Source: Sclerurus mexicanus
Lineage: Eukaryota; Chordata; Aves; Passeriformes; Furnariidae
DNA: 64,000 bases
Direction: 5' to 3'
Assembly: GCA_013396755.1 (NCBI GenBank)
Contig: VWZF01004872.1
Coordinates: 62,001-126,000, forward strand
How positions within the stretch are numbered: position 1 is the first letter of the stretch; the number at the start of each line of letters is the position of its first letter. The notes under the pieces are model-generated. The model saw nothing but the letters and a program-made list of their open reading frames with translations, did no database searches and was not told the origin of the DNA. Both the position numbers and the translations under genes were made by a program. Below, piece by piece: positions 26,681 through 40,100 of this stretch.

Positions 26681-29600
26681 GTGTCATCATTCACTAACAA
26701 CAATTATCATTTCTCCTTAGTTCCTATGGAGTGACCTTGGCATTTCTCATTGCCTCTCCTATAGACATGATATTCATTTTGTTTCCTGCTTTCCACGTTG
26801 TATCTCTGTGAATTAATGAAGGTCAGAGTTAGATGTGGAGACAGTGTAAGTGAAGAGGGGCCCCGGCAGAGGGGTGTGATCGTGGGTCAGGTTTTCAGAA
26901 TGGATGGCTGGAAGATGTTTAAGGCAACAACTTCAGAGTTTCTGATCACCATAAGGAATGAATGAGCAAAGGTGGATGGTAACACTGTGCCTCGGTTACT
27001 CTCATTCTTCTCTCCTTTTCCATCTCAGTATAACTTCCCCCAAGTGCGTTGGAAAATTATGCATATCCAAATTTCTCTAGGTAAGCATATCAAGCTCTAG
27101 GTAAGCAAACCTAACATTGTCTTCTGTGATACATCTATCTGTACTAGAGTGGTTAGGTTCTTACAGTGTGTCTTGAATTTCACAAAGGTTTAATTTGGAT
27201 GTCAAATTTCTTTCTGCAGCAAGATATTTGTGCTGCATCTTTAATAAACCCATATTCTTTCTGAGTGATGTGATATAAACATAGATGTAGCCCTGCCTTT
27301 TTATTGCCTTTAAGTGACGATTCTCATCAACAGTTTCATGAACCTAGGCATATTTAGTAGGACAGTGTTTCAGTTGAGGATTTTTATTTGTAGGGCTTTC
27401 TTAAGCTATAAAGTTGTGGATTCATGTGAGCATCCATCTTCATTAAAAAGAGCAAATCAATCCAAAACTCTCACACTTACTGGGAGAAGATTGAACCAAA
27501 CACATTTAGTTTAAAATCCAAGAGAGTATAACAAAGATTTCTAAATGCTATTTTTATAGATGAGTTTAAATCAGTTTTTAGGAATTATGAAAGTCTGTCT
27601 TAAGTACTTTAGAGTTGCCAGTACTACCTATTTGTCAAATTTGCCTCCTTGATATATTAAAGTACAGTTTCTGGGTCTAGTCCTACTACAATCAATGGGA
27701 AGTATCCATTTTCTCTTCTGTCATATGCCTACATGTAAGTTAGGTCACGATGCCTTGCTTACAATTAATGGTAAAAAAACAAAAGATGATCACTGTGGGT
27801 AAGGTGAATGCTAAAACTATCCTAAAACTGGAAGTAAGCTGTGTATGTCCAACACTGCTCTCTAACAGAGAGGGTAATCATAGCCTTTGGAAATCTTTCA
27901 ACTGTATTTAGAAAACACTGGCTGATATCGGCACTGATAGAGGGCTCACAAAACCCTATAAACTTTGTTCACATTAGTATCTTCTAATATGCATCTAATT
28001 TTTTCCCTGAGTATCAACAAATTCCTCTACAATATATCAGTTCCTTGAGGTTTTCGCTTAAAGCACTTGCTGGCACTTGTTCTTGTAGGGATTGGTTTTC
28101 TAACACTTGTCGGTTTTACTTAAATCATGTATTTTTATACTTATTATTTGATATGGCTTACTACCTGTTCAAGAACTATTTCAATTACTTTTTACAAAAT
28201 TTCTTATCCTTTCCCCTCATCTATTTAAGGCTGAATTCAACGTTTGATCCAGTACCATATCCTCAGGTATTTAACCTAATCAAAGTCTGTACTTATACGC
28301 ATTTGGAGTCACTGAATTATTAAGGGAGGCAATAAAGCACATCTGCCTGTCAGAGAGTGAGGCTGAGAAACTAAACCATTTATATTCATTCTTCATTAGA
28401 CATAGAAATAAATGGTTTAGTCCCTTTTTTCCTCTTCACTAGTTCTTTTGTCTTTTCCAGCGTATAGGCCACCTTGCTGACTCATCTGTAAAGCTACTGT
28501 TTACTGCTGTTTATTCTGGTTCATAATTGCCATTTCCTGATCTTCAGTAATAATGTGTAATGAGCAAAGAATAACTTCATTAATTTAGATTAACCAAAGT
28601 CCAGATCAATTAGTAGACTGTAACAAGACTGTAAGACTGTCTTGTTCTTCCATCACCCATGACTAGAGTTGAACAACAGAAAAGACCACACTGCTGTTTC
28701 CAAGGCAAGGGTGGTCCTTTATGGTTTTTATAACTGCTTGAATTGAGTGATCATCTTTGTGCACACTTTACAGTAACCTCACTTCACCACCCATCCTGCC
28801 TCTTCTTTCTAGAGCTAGCATATTAATAATTCACTTCTCACTGAGAACAAGTCTCTTGTAACTTGACTTCAAATGCTGTTTGGTTGAACGTTAAAACAAA
28901 AACAATGAAGGGTCATGCTGAAAGCAGTGTTGCTGTGTTCCAGAAAGCATCTTTACTCTCCACCTTCCCTGTGTTTTGTAAACAGTAGGAAGGATTGTCA
29001 AGGATGAGTGAATATACAGTTTCATATTTCCAGAAAGAGACATAAGGGGGATGGAAAGAAGAATCAAATTCTTACTTATAATGTAGTTTGACCTATGTAG
29101 TTTGACTAGAAAATGGTGGAATAATGTATCTAATTCACCATAGAATACAAATTTAATAGCAGAAACATACATAAAATAGATGTGGCTGATGGGGATATTC
29201 TAATGATTACATCCATGGGAAACACATCTCTAATATGATCCCACTGTCTGGGGTGATAAGCACTGTGGAAGTGGATTTAGTAGGATCATTTGTCCCACTC
29301 CAGGACTTCAGGAGCAATGTGAACCTCAGCCATGTTTTCCCAGATACAGAAATATCTGCAGGACCATTTAGCATATTGTCTCTACAAGACAATGATGCAT
29401 TGCTGTATGTTTGACTCTATTTGCAAAACATTCTGCCCACAAAGACCGCTGTCTAGCTTGGCACTCAGTGCCACAGCAGTGCAGTCAGTACTCCAATCTT
29501 GGACATGTCCGCACTCACACTGCACTCAGGACTATCCATTCAAAACCCGGATACGCAGTCCAGGAGAGGAACTACAGGTAATTAATAATAAGTTAATGAC

Positions 29601-30436
29601 TTACATAGATACGTTGAGCAGGAAAATAGTCTTTCACCGATTAAAATCTGTGACTATATTTTTCAAGCTATATTTATATAACTACTGATCGTTATTTTCT
29701 AAAAATTAATTTATTCTGCCTTTTATTTCCTTCTCTGTATTTTTAATTTTTTCTCTCCAAGTTGTAGCTTAACTAACTTGTAAACTGTATGTAGACTTGT
29801 ATGCTCCTTAATGAAAAATGCTGTGTTTAAATAAATGTAGCAATGTTTCCTCTTCCACCTAAGTAAACTTGCCAGGTTTTTGGCTCTAAAATTCTCATTT
29901 TATTAAGACTGCATTCTGCATCACCTGGAAAGTTTTGATGTAGCATAAAGTACCATCATTCATTTCCTTCAGGAGGCCGTTGCTGGTAAAATCACTGTTT
30001 ATTTGTCATGAATGTGTTACATCATAATATTTTATTGCATATACGTAAGTAATACTTTGTGGGATTTTTCCTACAAGGAAGATGTTTATTATTCAGTAAG
30101 TACATGGAGTCTGAAGTTAAATAGGCAGCCCACTTCCCTTCTCTCAGTGAATACTGTAACATGGTTGCAAGCTGGGAACAATTGTGGAAAACTTGTCATA
30201 GAAGCAGTACAGGCATCATCTTGACCCAAACTCATTTGCTTTTTATCTTCTGCAACATTAGAGATATTTTGGACCTATTTGTGAAAAGCTTGGAAATAAA
30301 TTCACTACCTGTGAAGCCTGAAGATCTGGATGAACAAATCATAAATAAAATGCCAGCACATTCCAAAACTAGCCATGGTAAGCTAAAAATGTAGACGCTA
30401 TGCTAACAGCAATTCTCAGGGAGAAAATTACTAGAT
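26681..30436. other. Unique noncoding sequence
   Basis: 'ctctaggtaagca' occurs twice, 20 bases apart, at 27,075-27,087 and 27,095-27,107. 'atgtagtttgac' occurs twice at 29,081-29,092 and 29,095-29,106. A strong acceptor-like site ends at 28,460 ('ttcttttgtcttttccag') and one frame stays open for 21 codons after it, but no donor pairs with it. No gene is supported. Confidence 0.5.
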
Positions 30437-30850
30437 TGCAGAATCATATAACATCCTGAGTTGCAAGGGACCCCCAAAGACCACTGAGGCCAATTCCTGG
30501 CCCTGCACAGGACCATTCCCAAGAAATATATCACGTTCTTGCGAGCATTGTCCAAACACTTCTGGAACTTTGTCAGGCTTAGTGCTGTGACCATTTGCCT
30601 GGGGACCCTGTTCAGATGTTCAACCAGCCTCTGGGTGAAGAAGCTTTTCATAATATTCAGCCTAAACCTACCCTGACACAAATTCATGCCATTCCACTGT
30701 TCAGAGAGATCAGTGTATGCCATTCTGCTTTAGCTTGAGAGAAAGCTGTAGACTACAATGAGGTCTGCTCTCAATCTCCTCCAGGCCAAACAGAACAAGT
30801 CATCTCAGTCTCTCCTTACACATCATCTCCTCTAGACCCTTCATTGTTTT
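30437..30850 (-). mobile_element. CR1 LINE 3' end
   Basis: Read on the minus strand it gives the CR1 3' region in order: 'tctcctccaggc' and 'tcagtctctcctta' type segments (as reverse complements), 'ctgaacagtgg', the 'aggtttaggctgaatatta' segment, 'cttcttcacccagaggctgg', 'ttggacaatgctcgcaagaa', then a tail 'gggtcccttgcaactcagg' and an 'atgattct' end. The tail belongs to the same subfamily type as the CR1 at 53.0-53.27 kb. It is 5'-truncated; the open frame through it reflects youth or chance and encodes no CR1 enzyme domain. Confidence 0.92.
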
Positions 30851-33299
30851 CCTGAAGGAAGCTGGAGAAAAAGAGAGAAAAACAATGAAATCAGATCTTT
30901 TGGAACATGAATAGAGCACCACATGGCACTTCTGAATGTTGATTGAAAGTTTCCCAGTCAACAGAAAAAAACAATGAAAGCCCATCTACAGAAACATTGC
31001 TCCTTAAAGCCAGTAGGAGAGCTAAGGGTAAGCACATGTATATGTAGTGTCTTGGGGGATTGCAATTTGCCTTCCAAAGATCTTTCTAAGACTGATTTCA
31101 AGTTTCAGCTTGAAAAAAAAAGACCTACTCCTCATAATGAATTTTGAATCAGAGTTTTCAGTGGTGGGAGGTGGTGCTGGTTGTTGTTGTTATTATTCTT
31201 AATATTTTTGGATATGGAACTTAATCAGAGTCCAGAGCCTATATAGTCATTTACACTAGATCAGCTTGAAGTTCAAGTGTAAAGACTGTACAAATCCTAG
31301 CATTTGAGAACTGACAACACTTTACATTCACTTTGCACACATAGGAACAGAAAAAAGCAACTGACATTTGAGTAATTTGTGTTTTGTAATATCTCTTGAT
31401 TTATGCCTTAATATTAAGAAACTTCATTGAGACCTGGCAATTTTGTTAATGCAAGAAGAAATACAGTTAGTTAGAAAAAAAATGAGCCCTTTAAAATTAT
31501 TAGAGAGTGGAAATTATATGTGCATTATCCTAGATTAGTAGAAAATTCTTTAGAAGAGGAATATTTTAAGTGGAACTTCAGAATAGGAAATACATATAGA
31601 AAGTTTCCTGTGGGTGGCTGTACTAAAATGAGCTAAATTATCATTCTGTCTAAACTTTTTTTTATTGAGTAATCTGCCATTATTGTCGCCAGCAATTTAC
31701 TAAGAGTGTAAAGGGGGAAGAATTATAAAAGATTTAATTAAGGAATTCCTTAGAAACACAACAAGCCTCAAACGACACCTCATACTTAAAACCTACAAGT
31801 TAATAGAAGGCTTGCAGCTTCCAAATTCATAATTATGTCCTGTAGATAATTGTTTGGCACAATTATGTCTCTGAGCAGCATTCTGTTACCAAGAGAGATC
31901 TTGGAAAAGTCAGGAAAAGCAGAAGTGTTTACTTGCCAAATAAAAATTGTAGCATTCTTAAAAACAAGGAAACAAACAAACAAATAAACAAAACCAATCT
32001 GAAATCACTTTCACTGCAAAAGTCCTTGCTCAGTTTTCTGGCCATTTTTTTGTGTGAGTGGAACAATGAGTTTGGGGGTTTGCAGATTAAAAGAGATAGA
32101 TTGATGGTGAGGAAGATTTAAACCCCCAGAAGAGGCTGGACAGGAAGCTTCTTTACAAATTCTAACTTTTTACTCAGACACTTAAAAGAAAAATATTATC
32201 AAAGAGATCCCTAAGAGCTAAGACATTGTTAAAAATGATTTTACACAGCTCCCTGAAAAACATTTTTTTCAACATTCAAATATCAGATCTGTACATTGCT
32301 TACGCTACTTCACATAAATATTTGGACTGTTAAAAATTATCAGTAAAGTAGTGCTCAGAGTTGCTAGACATAGAGAAATCTCTTTTCTCTCTCTTCAAAA
32401 ACTCACTTCATACCATGTGGCTCGTAAGCCTTGCACGGTTGCATGCTACAGATTCGGACAATCTCAGGTGGTGTTTAGGCAATGGCATTAGCTAACAAAG
32501 CACAGTTTCAGCCAGAGCCAGAGAGGACTAAAGTTAAATGAGTGGGCCCTGTCAGAAATTGTTTCCAGTGAACATTTAGGTTCAGCCTTTGAAACCTATC
32601 ACTGATAAATACTCTTCAGGATATGTGGAGACCTATTAAGACAACTGCTTCATGTAACTCAATGGAACTACACTACCCTGCCCAACAGCATGTGCTGTTG
32701 TCATTGAGATAAACAATCTGCTGTTGGTTTCATGTTGTAAGGACATTATTAAACTCATAGCTGAAGTTTGATAAGCTTAAACAGTTGGATAGTTTTTTAG
32801 AATTATTTAACACAAATTAAGAGTCATGAAGAAAACTGTGACAAAGAATATAAAGACCATTTTTAGTAGAAAATTCAAATTTCCATCAAAACATATACAC
32901 AAAACAGGCAAAGAGAAAGTTCCCTCTGGTTCACTAAGAATTCACAGGACGTAGTCTCAGTACACCAAAATTTCAAGGTAAACATATTTATCTCAATATT
33001 TGGGATCGGTGTTGTTGAGAAGAGATATATTATGATAATTGAACTTCCCAAGTTAACAGGAAGACTACGAGAAGTATCCTGCTGGATTAAGAAAATACTC
33101 CATCTAGCACAGGATTTGTTTTCTGACCGTGGCGAAACCTTGAAAGTTTTCTCTATCTATCCTTCTTGTTCCCTAGGACATGCTACCATTGAATTAAAGA
33201 CATTGCAGATCACATTCATGTTTGTTCATTTCATAGGTATTCTTTGCAATTTTAACCTGCTGAAACCATCTGCTATCCTCAATATCCCGTGGTGAAAAG
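30851..33299. other. Unique noncoding sequence
   Basis: A (CAAA)n-like stretch, 'aaacaaacaaacaaataaac', sits near 31,971-31,990. No recognisable gene, RNA or transposon is seen. Open frames are at most 87 codons. Confidence 0.5.
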
Positions 33300-33645
33300 T
33301 TCCCGAAGTTTGCCACCCATGGTATAAAGTACCTTTAAATATTTTAAACTGATTTCAGTAGCATCCAGTGTCCTCAAGTTTCTGCATTGTGGGAATTGGT
33401 GAACCATGGATATGCATTCTTCTGTCACCTGCATGATTTACTTGTTTATGTCCTCCATCAGTCTTCCCTGCTCCAAACTAAACAGTCAAAACTGTCTAGC
33501 CTTTCTTTCCAAGGCAGCTTCTGCGTACCTTGGATCATTTACATGTTTTGTAGGACCTCTACATCTCTCTTGAGACGCAGAGAACAGAACTGCACACACA
33601 CTCAAGGTGTAACTGTATCACAGAGGGACACCTTTCTTTTCCCAA
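33300..33645 (-). mobile_element. Ancient CR1-type LINE fragment
   Basis: The plus strand shows, in order, the reverse complement of an interior CR1 3' segment: 'tctagcctttctttccaagg', 'ggacctctacatctctcttg', 'gagaacagaactgcacacac' and 'ctcaaggtgtaactgtatca'. These match the CR1 'ccagccttt...', 'ctccatgtctttctt', 'cagaactggacacagtactc' and 'aggtgtggcctcacca' segments. Divergence is large, so it is much older than the copies at 8.5, 30.6 and 53.1 kb. The left part, before about 33,440, is less certain. Confidence 0.55.
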
Positions 33646-35657
33646 TGTTTTCAGTCTTCCATTGTGTATAATAGAGATATAGAATATAATTTACAGTACT
33701 TTTGCCACACAATTAGAGAAAAGATTGTCATCTTGCCTCAAAAGCCACTTTAAGAATTATCTTCTTAAATGAGTACCTAAACTTTTTTATTCAAAAATAA
33801 AAAATGGTATATCCAAGGAAACTCCACACATCGGATTTAGAAGAGTCCATACTTGGTTTTGTGTCTGCATGATGCCAGAATAAATAGGTTTTGTACAAAG
33901 TATGAGTATAAAGCAGGTAAAATTAAAAAAATCTTCACTAGCCCTAGATACAGGCTGTGGCTTAGCTTTGTAACCAATAACAGTTTCCACTGGAAACAAC
34001 CAGTCTGGAATGATGGCCAAAGGCTGTTACACACACTCCTTACACAAGGGCTTTCACACATGAAATCACATGCTGCCAGTTCAAAACTTCACTTACAAAA
34101 TATTAATCCTCAAATCAAATAAAGTCACAAGGCAATAGACAATGATACTAATCTTTTGCCTGTGGGAGCTTGTTGCATCTATGTTTTTTCAATGAGCAAA
34201 CACATAGCCAGATAATTACCTCATTCTGAATGGAGAATAAAAAGAAAAAAAGAACAAATAAAAGAAAAAGGCGGGGGGGGGGGAAAGAACAAGAACTGAG
34301 ACTTTGATACAATCATCACATTTTGGCAAACTGTCCTGGAACTGGGAGTGAAGAACAATCCTTCATTTCAGTACGGGCCAGGTGAAAATGAAATTGCTGC
34401 ACGTAAGCATAGACTCTCTTCAGATTTTCTCAAGGTGAACAGGAAAACAGACAAAAATAAGATTTACCTGAATCATTCCAGCCATGCAAGGGGAAAGGTG
34501 TGCTGCTGCTACCCTCTGAAGTGGAGAGCTTTTTCCTCACGGATCTTCTAGAGGAACTCGTGCTTTCCCATGGTACAATATGTTCAAGGATGGAGGTCAG
34601 AACAAGGAATAGGGTTGTGCTGTCCCTACAGCCCCACTGCAAGATGTAATTCATCTCTGAAGCATTTATCTACCTCCAAAAATATGGAAAAACTGAAAAC
34701 TTAGTCATTACTATTTTCTTTTTTCATCCTTGTTTTGTAGCCTAGTTAAAAGGAAGGTGTATTTCTAATTGATCTTACTGGAACAGAGATTACACAGATA
34801 AAATAATTTGTTTCTATTTCTGCCAACACTGTCTGCATGCTAATATTTTAATCTCTAATCCTCATAAGAGAAGGAACTGTGGCATGCTTTCTCATCTCCC
34901 ACAGACTCAAATCCACTCCTACATTGAGGTTCTGCCTTCATGCACTCCCAAAAAATTAAGATTTTTCTCAATACGGTAACATGAATTGCTGCTGGTGAAC
35001 ATAACCAACAATGTCAAACTCACAGAAAGCAGAATCAATGAGTTTTATTTTACTAGTGACCTAAGGATATGGCTCATCAACCAGGGGAGAAATGTAAAAT
35101 TCTCTTTTAGTTCTGAGCATAACAAAGACAAAGAAATAAGGCAATATCTGAAAAGAGATTTAAAGAAGTCCAAATGTTAGTCCTATCAGCACACCCCATG
35201 ATGTCAAATTAGGGAACAAATTCATATTAATTTCTTCAAATTCTCTCCTCATGTGTTGCCACATATGTTGTACTGCTGCATTGTGCTAACCACCCATATG
35301 GCTCTAATCACAGTAAGCTTTCCTTACCAGCATCTTCAGTCCTAGCAAAACACATCTTCTTGAAAGATAATTTGAGTTCAGTAATGCCGTCCATTCTATA
35401 ATTATATGTTTACTTACAATAACTACGGTGAACAGGGTTGATTTCTAAAACAAATAATGATACTTGCATGATTTGAATATCAATGAAATAAAAGAAATGA
35501 AGTTTGGAATTCAGATAGTAATTAAAAGTCTAATTATGTGGTTGCCACATCTCTACACTAGACAGTTTTCACAGTATGTAGTCTGTGACTAATAGGGGCA
35601 TAAATATGGAAATCACCCATGTTTTAAACAAAATGTTTACTTTAGCATGTATGCGTC
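33646..35657. other. Unique noncoding sequence
   Basis: It holds an A-rich stretch and a G11 run (34,273-34,283). An acceptor-like site ends at 34,740 ('catccttgttttgtag') but all three frames close quickly after it. No gene or transposon is recognised. Confidence 0.5.
34273..34283 (+). repeat. G11 homopolymer
   Basis: Eleven consecutive G follow an A-rich purine stretch (aaagaaaaaggc), giving an all-purine tract around it. Run length may be a sequencing uncertainty. Confidence 0.9.
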
Positions 35658-36480
35658 TGTGGTGGTGTATTCTCCCCCCACTCCTCCTTGGGCCACACTG
35701 TGATCCCAAAAATGCTTGTTAGGCCTTGGCCTGGACAAACAGCACCTCGGCTAAGTTCCTCTTGAGTTCATCAGAAACACTGTCTGGTCCCAGGAACTTA
35801 TGTTGTCTAATGAGTTCCTGTTTTTCTAACAAACAGCCTTGGAAACTTATTTTTCTTGCCTGAATAGCAGCCCAAGTGGAACAACATTTTTGGTTTTGGA
35901 CTTTCAAATAAAGTTACCAACGTAAATTGTGGCCAGGATGGAAAATTGCCATGACTAAAGCCAACTGTCTTGCAACTCTATAAAAAGTAGTCCTAAGTGA
36001 GACCCTTCAAGCCCTCTTGGACCACAGCAGGCTGTGACCAGCAGTGCCCCTCTCAGTAGCTCACCCCTCAGAGCCAGCCAGCTCTCAGGTTTGCCATACC
36101 TGGATGACAACGGCTGAATGCTGCCAATTGAGCCTGGGCTGATCCCACTGCCCTTTGAGGCTCAACATTTCATCCTTCAAGAAGATGCAAAGGCATCTGA
36201 CGTGAGTATTTTACTGAATTCATGGGGAATTTTTCACAGATATATCTTGTCCATACTCCTTTAGATCTGTGAATTTGCTGTAGTAAATGTGCTGTGAATG
36301 TTGCTCCCTTAGATTCTCAGTACTTTAGATTTGTAAGTAAGTTAGTACTATAAATGAGTTACTGTTGTACCTACACTAAATTCTTATAGAATCTTTTGTT
36401 AAATTGTTGCTGTTAAACCTTGAGGCCTGAACCATTGGTCAAGTCCGGGGCTAAGTTTGGCGAGCGGGTCTCATCTGAAC
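35658..36480 (+). mobile_element. Endogenous retrovirus LTR, second family, probably solo
   Basis: It starts TGTGGTGGTG at 35,658, the expected TG end. It has a TATA box (tataaaaa, 35,979-35,986). Downstream comes the CT-rich 'gacccttcaagccctcttgg ... accacagcaggctgtgacc' region typical of avian ERV R/U5 starts, then 'gatgcaaaggcatctgacgt' and 'gagtattttactgaattcat', then an AT-rich U5. The 3' end is unclear; the 'aagtccggggctaagtttgg' segment near 36,440-36,460 looks like the end of the LTR or the first bases beyond it. No target duplication was found with 'gcgtc' from the left flank. No retroviral gene follows; the (GAAAAA)n array begins about 440 bases later. It shares no obvious block with the LTRs at 26 and 48.5 kb. 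Confidence 0.72.
35979..35986 (+). promoter_or_regulatory. TATA box of the LTR promoter
   Basis: 'tataaaaa' lies within 'actctataaaaagtag', about 320 bases into the LTR, at the usual U3/R position. Whether it still drives transcription cannot be read from sequence. Confidence 0.55.
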
Positions 36481-36920
36481 CTTGTGGCTCAATGGGAGTG
36501 TCCCTTATTCCTTTTACCCTTCCCCCTTCCTATCTTTACACTTTTCCATGCCCAGCATCCACACAGACAATTTTTGGTTGATTTTTGGTTTAGATTGATT
36601 GATTTTAGATTTTAGGGATTTTCTACTTAATGCAGGTATCTTTTCTTAAGAGAGAGCACACTGGAATAAGAATTTTGTAAGTGCACTTACATTAAAGAAC
36701 ATTAAAGTTTTTCTTCAGTTTTGGTATTCTGGGAATTTAATCTGCTTATTTACTTAAATTATTATACTTCTAAGTCACCCTGCTGCCTGGGAATGGTTTT
36801 CAGGTAACCTTTCCAACAAACAGAAATATATTCAACATGCTATTCAATCACTAAAACTTTGTTTGTTTTCTGAATCTCATTTTGAAAATGAAAATATCTC
36901 TGTATAGTTGTAACATTTAA

Positions 36921-37108
36921 AAAGAAAAGGAAAAAGGAAAAGAAAAAGAAAAAGAAAAAGAAAAAGAAAAAGAAAAAGAAAAAGAAAAAGAAAAAGAAAA
37001 AGAAAAAGAAAAAGAAAAAGAAAAAGAAAAAGAAAAAGAAAAAGAAAAAGAAAAAGAAAAAGAAAAAGAAAAAGAAAAAGAAAAAGAAAAAGAAAAAGAA
37101 AGAAAAAG
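36921..37108 (-). repeat. (GAAAAA)n / (TTTTTC)n hexanucleotide array
   Basis: From 36,942 to about 37,101 the plus strand is an unbroken GAAAAA hexamer array of roughly 26 units, flanked on the left by degenerate units (gaaaag, ggaaaa) and on the right by one gaaa interruption. It is a pure homopurine/homopyrimidine tract. The minus strand stays open in two frames through it, giving poly-Phe and Phe-Ser repeats with no coding meaning. The flanks read like a slowly decaying array edge. Confidence 0.97.
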
Positions 37109-40100
37109 GCTTTCTTTTCTTTTCAAATTTGTCAGCGAAATGACAGTTTGGCCAGATGACAAACTTCATTTTACTTAGAGAGAAAAATAAAATCAAAATC
37201 AAAATACACTTAATTTATTCACAACTTTTATACAAAAAGCTGTAAAAATGTGCTTCTGAAATTATTATATTAATGCAGAAAGCATAACCGTTATAGACAG
37301 TTTAAGAAGCAGCAGGTATTGTGCCATTTCAGAATTCCTGCTTACCTTGAAAATAATGTTCCTCTGTGATCTAATGCAATGTTCATTGCAATCAAAATGA
37401 ATGTCTGAAATTTCTTATGTATAAATGCACATATAGTATCTTTGGGAAAGCATGAAAGCTAACACCTAAAAAGCAGTCTTTTCTTTAGCAGACATTCTAG
37501 TAGTAAATAAAATATATTTCATGGTTTGTTTTTCATCAGTTGATAAGGCTTTCATGTTTTTATCTATACACTCTTCCACTGAAGTTGGAAATGGCTGATC
37601 CTCTAGATATTTGACTGTCAAGGAGACATTGATTTTATTTTAACATGGATATCTTTTCTCTTGAACAGTTACATACAAGTGTGTAGCTAGTTATATATTA
37701 CTACACAAGACATTGTTTCAGAAAGAAAAAAAATCTACTATACTTAGTCCCAGAGAAATTGAATTTTCTTAAATATCTTTCTCTATTCCACCATTTAACA
37801 TATGAACTGCTAATAGTTATCACAACTGTATTTTTTACTTACTTTAAGTTACTGTTGAGCATGATTTGGTTTGATGTTTTTTGGTGGGGTTTATTGTGGC
37901 TTTTTGTGGTTGGTTGGTTGTTTTTGTTCGGGTGGGTTTGTTTGTTTGTTTTATTTTTATTTAAAGAAATGCAGATCCTGATTCAGCAAAGAACACACGC
38001 ATATAATCAACTTCTGTAATGTGTGTCTCCAGCAAAATCAACAGATTGCTCACCCATGTCTAAGTGGTTTATGGAGCCTCACCTTGCAGTACATTGGAAA
38101 ATTAAATGTCTACAGTAGGGGTACGTCCAGGGTTAGAATAGGATTTTTTAAGCCCATTATGAAGAATAAAGCAGGGAACTAGGTGCTGAAGACCATGAGC
38201 TGAACATCAGTCACTTCCAGAAAACAGTTCCTCACTCTTTAATGACACCCAAATACCATTACATTAAGTTGTGAGCTTAAACAACACCTAAAAAATTATT
38301 GCTGGTAAGTGGAAGTTTATATGATGTCAACATCTTGATGTCCATTAGAGTAGGTCCTGCTGATGAAAAAGAGTGGTGCTTTTCAGACACTGAGTTTCAT
38401 CAACACAAGCAAGAGACACTAGAAGCTCAGTGGGAACAAGCTCCACAGCGAAAATCAGCACAGTTCATCAAAAAGATTTCCTGATTTGCAACCTACATCG
38501 AACATCGTTCTAGCCCCCTAACACTAATTTGGGCTAATCAGCTTCACTGTCTCATCCTAAAACTATCCTTTGGTTCCCTATCCTCAGAGCAGGTATCAGC
38601 TTGGCCAAAGAACCACAGGAAAGAGGAGATGTGGAGTCACTTTGCAGGCAAGAAATGGGGACTACTACTCCACTGTAGGACCAAACTTAGCAAGGCATGC
38701 TGTCAGCAAACTCTGTTCTAGACACTTTATTAGCCCATTTTCTCTCACAGAGTCTCACAAGTCAGTGCAGCTCTTTGTTGGACAATGATGCTAATACAAG
38801 ATCATGTTGCTGGTAACACAATGGGAGTAGCACAAGTCCTGAGGCTAATAGCTGTGTCCAGCTCATGGCTCTTCGGTAGCCACTCAGACTTCACAGAGAT
38901 ATTTCATACCACAATCCAAGTCGCTCCACAGTGGTGTTTTCTGCTGAACTCTACAGGAGACCTGGACCAAGAAAAATATTCTAGGCTGAGATGCAAAATG
39001 CAGAAAATTAATTCCTAAAGGGAAATTCTGGTAAGATGTGACCTTGAGATGCTGCAGTGAATGGCCAAGGGCATTATTGCAAATGTTGATAAAGTTGTTT
39101 CATTTTACAGGCAAAGCTAAAGGTTTTACGTCAAGGCTACATTCTTAGACATTTGGTTAGCTTTATTAATTCTGCTTTATATACATGCTTGCTCTTAGGT
39201 ATCTTAGTTTAGTATACATATATTCTCTCTTGAGTCCTTTTTTATGAGTAGAAAAAACCCATTACTAATTTTTCAGACTCTTGGTAAACTATTTTCTTGT
39301 GAATAAAACGATACAGTATTTTCATCATTTAAATATTGTGTCTAAGATTTCTGTATCATTGCTAGCTTAATTAAAAAGAAAATTTTCATGACTAGAAATT
39401 CCATGCAATTCCAGTTGCTTCTTGCTTTGTTTTCCATGCGTGATTTTTACCTTAAATTTTTTCTGAAGTTCTAGAGAAACAAAACATAATAAATAATCTT
39501 CATCTTATGGATATGCTTCTTTGACATCCTTCAAAGTTTTAACAAAAAGCACTTAAATGAGCTTAAATCCAAGACTGTAATTAGGAAGTCACTTTCTAAT
39601 TTATTTGTCAGATTTCATAGGTTTGACTTTCTTTCTCTTCGGGGAGGGAAAAAAAAATCACAGAACTCCTCCAAAAAACTCCAATGAATTTTAAGGTATT
39701 AAATAACATAGATAAGGATAATTGTTCAGTTAGCACCTTCTCAGTCCAATAATACATCTTGCAAGAAATCTTTTACCTCATACTTTATGTAGTATTTTTT
39801 CCATATTTTCAGCACAGAGTTCAATGCCATATATGAATCTGCAATCACTGTGAGGTAGAAGACATATTTTGACAAATACCATACTGACAATACATTTTTG
39901 TTGGCAGTACACACAATACATTTAACTTATTTCTGTAAGTGATTAATAATAAACACCAACAAAATATTGTTATGATTTTGATTACCTGCTGCTTTTTATG
40001 CTTTCTTAATATGCTACTTTACATAAAAGTTGAGAATCTGAGGTATTGGATTTTTATGAAAAATAACAGCCTTAATATATCATAAGCCTGACTTTTTAAT

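Noticed and set aside
36840..37202. Minus-strand poly-Phe and Phe-Ser frames.
   Set aside because: They are the translation of the (GAAAAA)n array.
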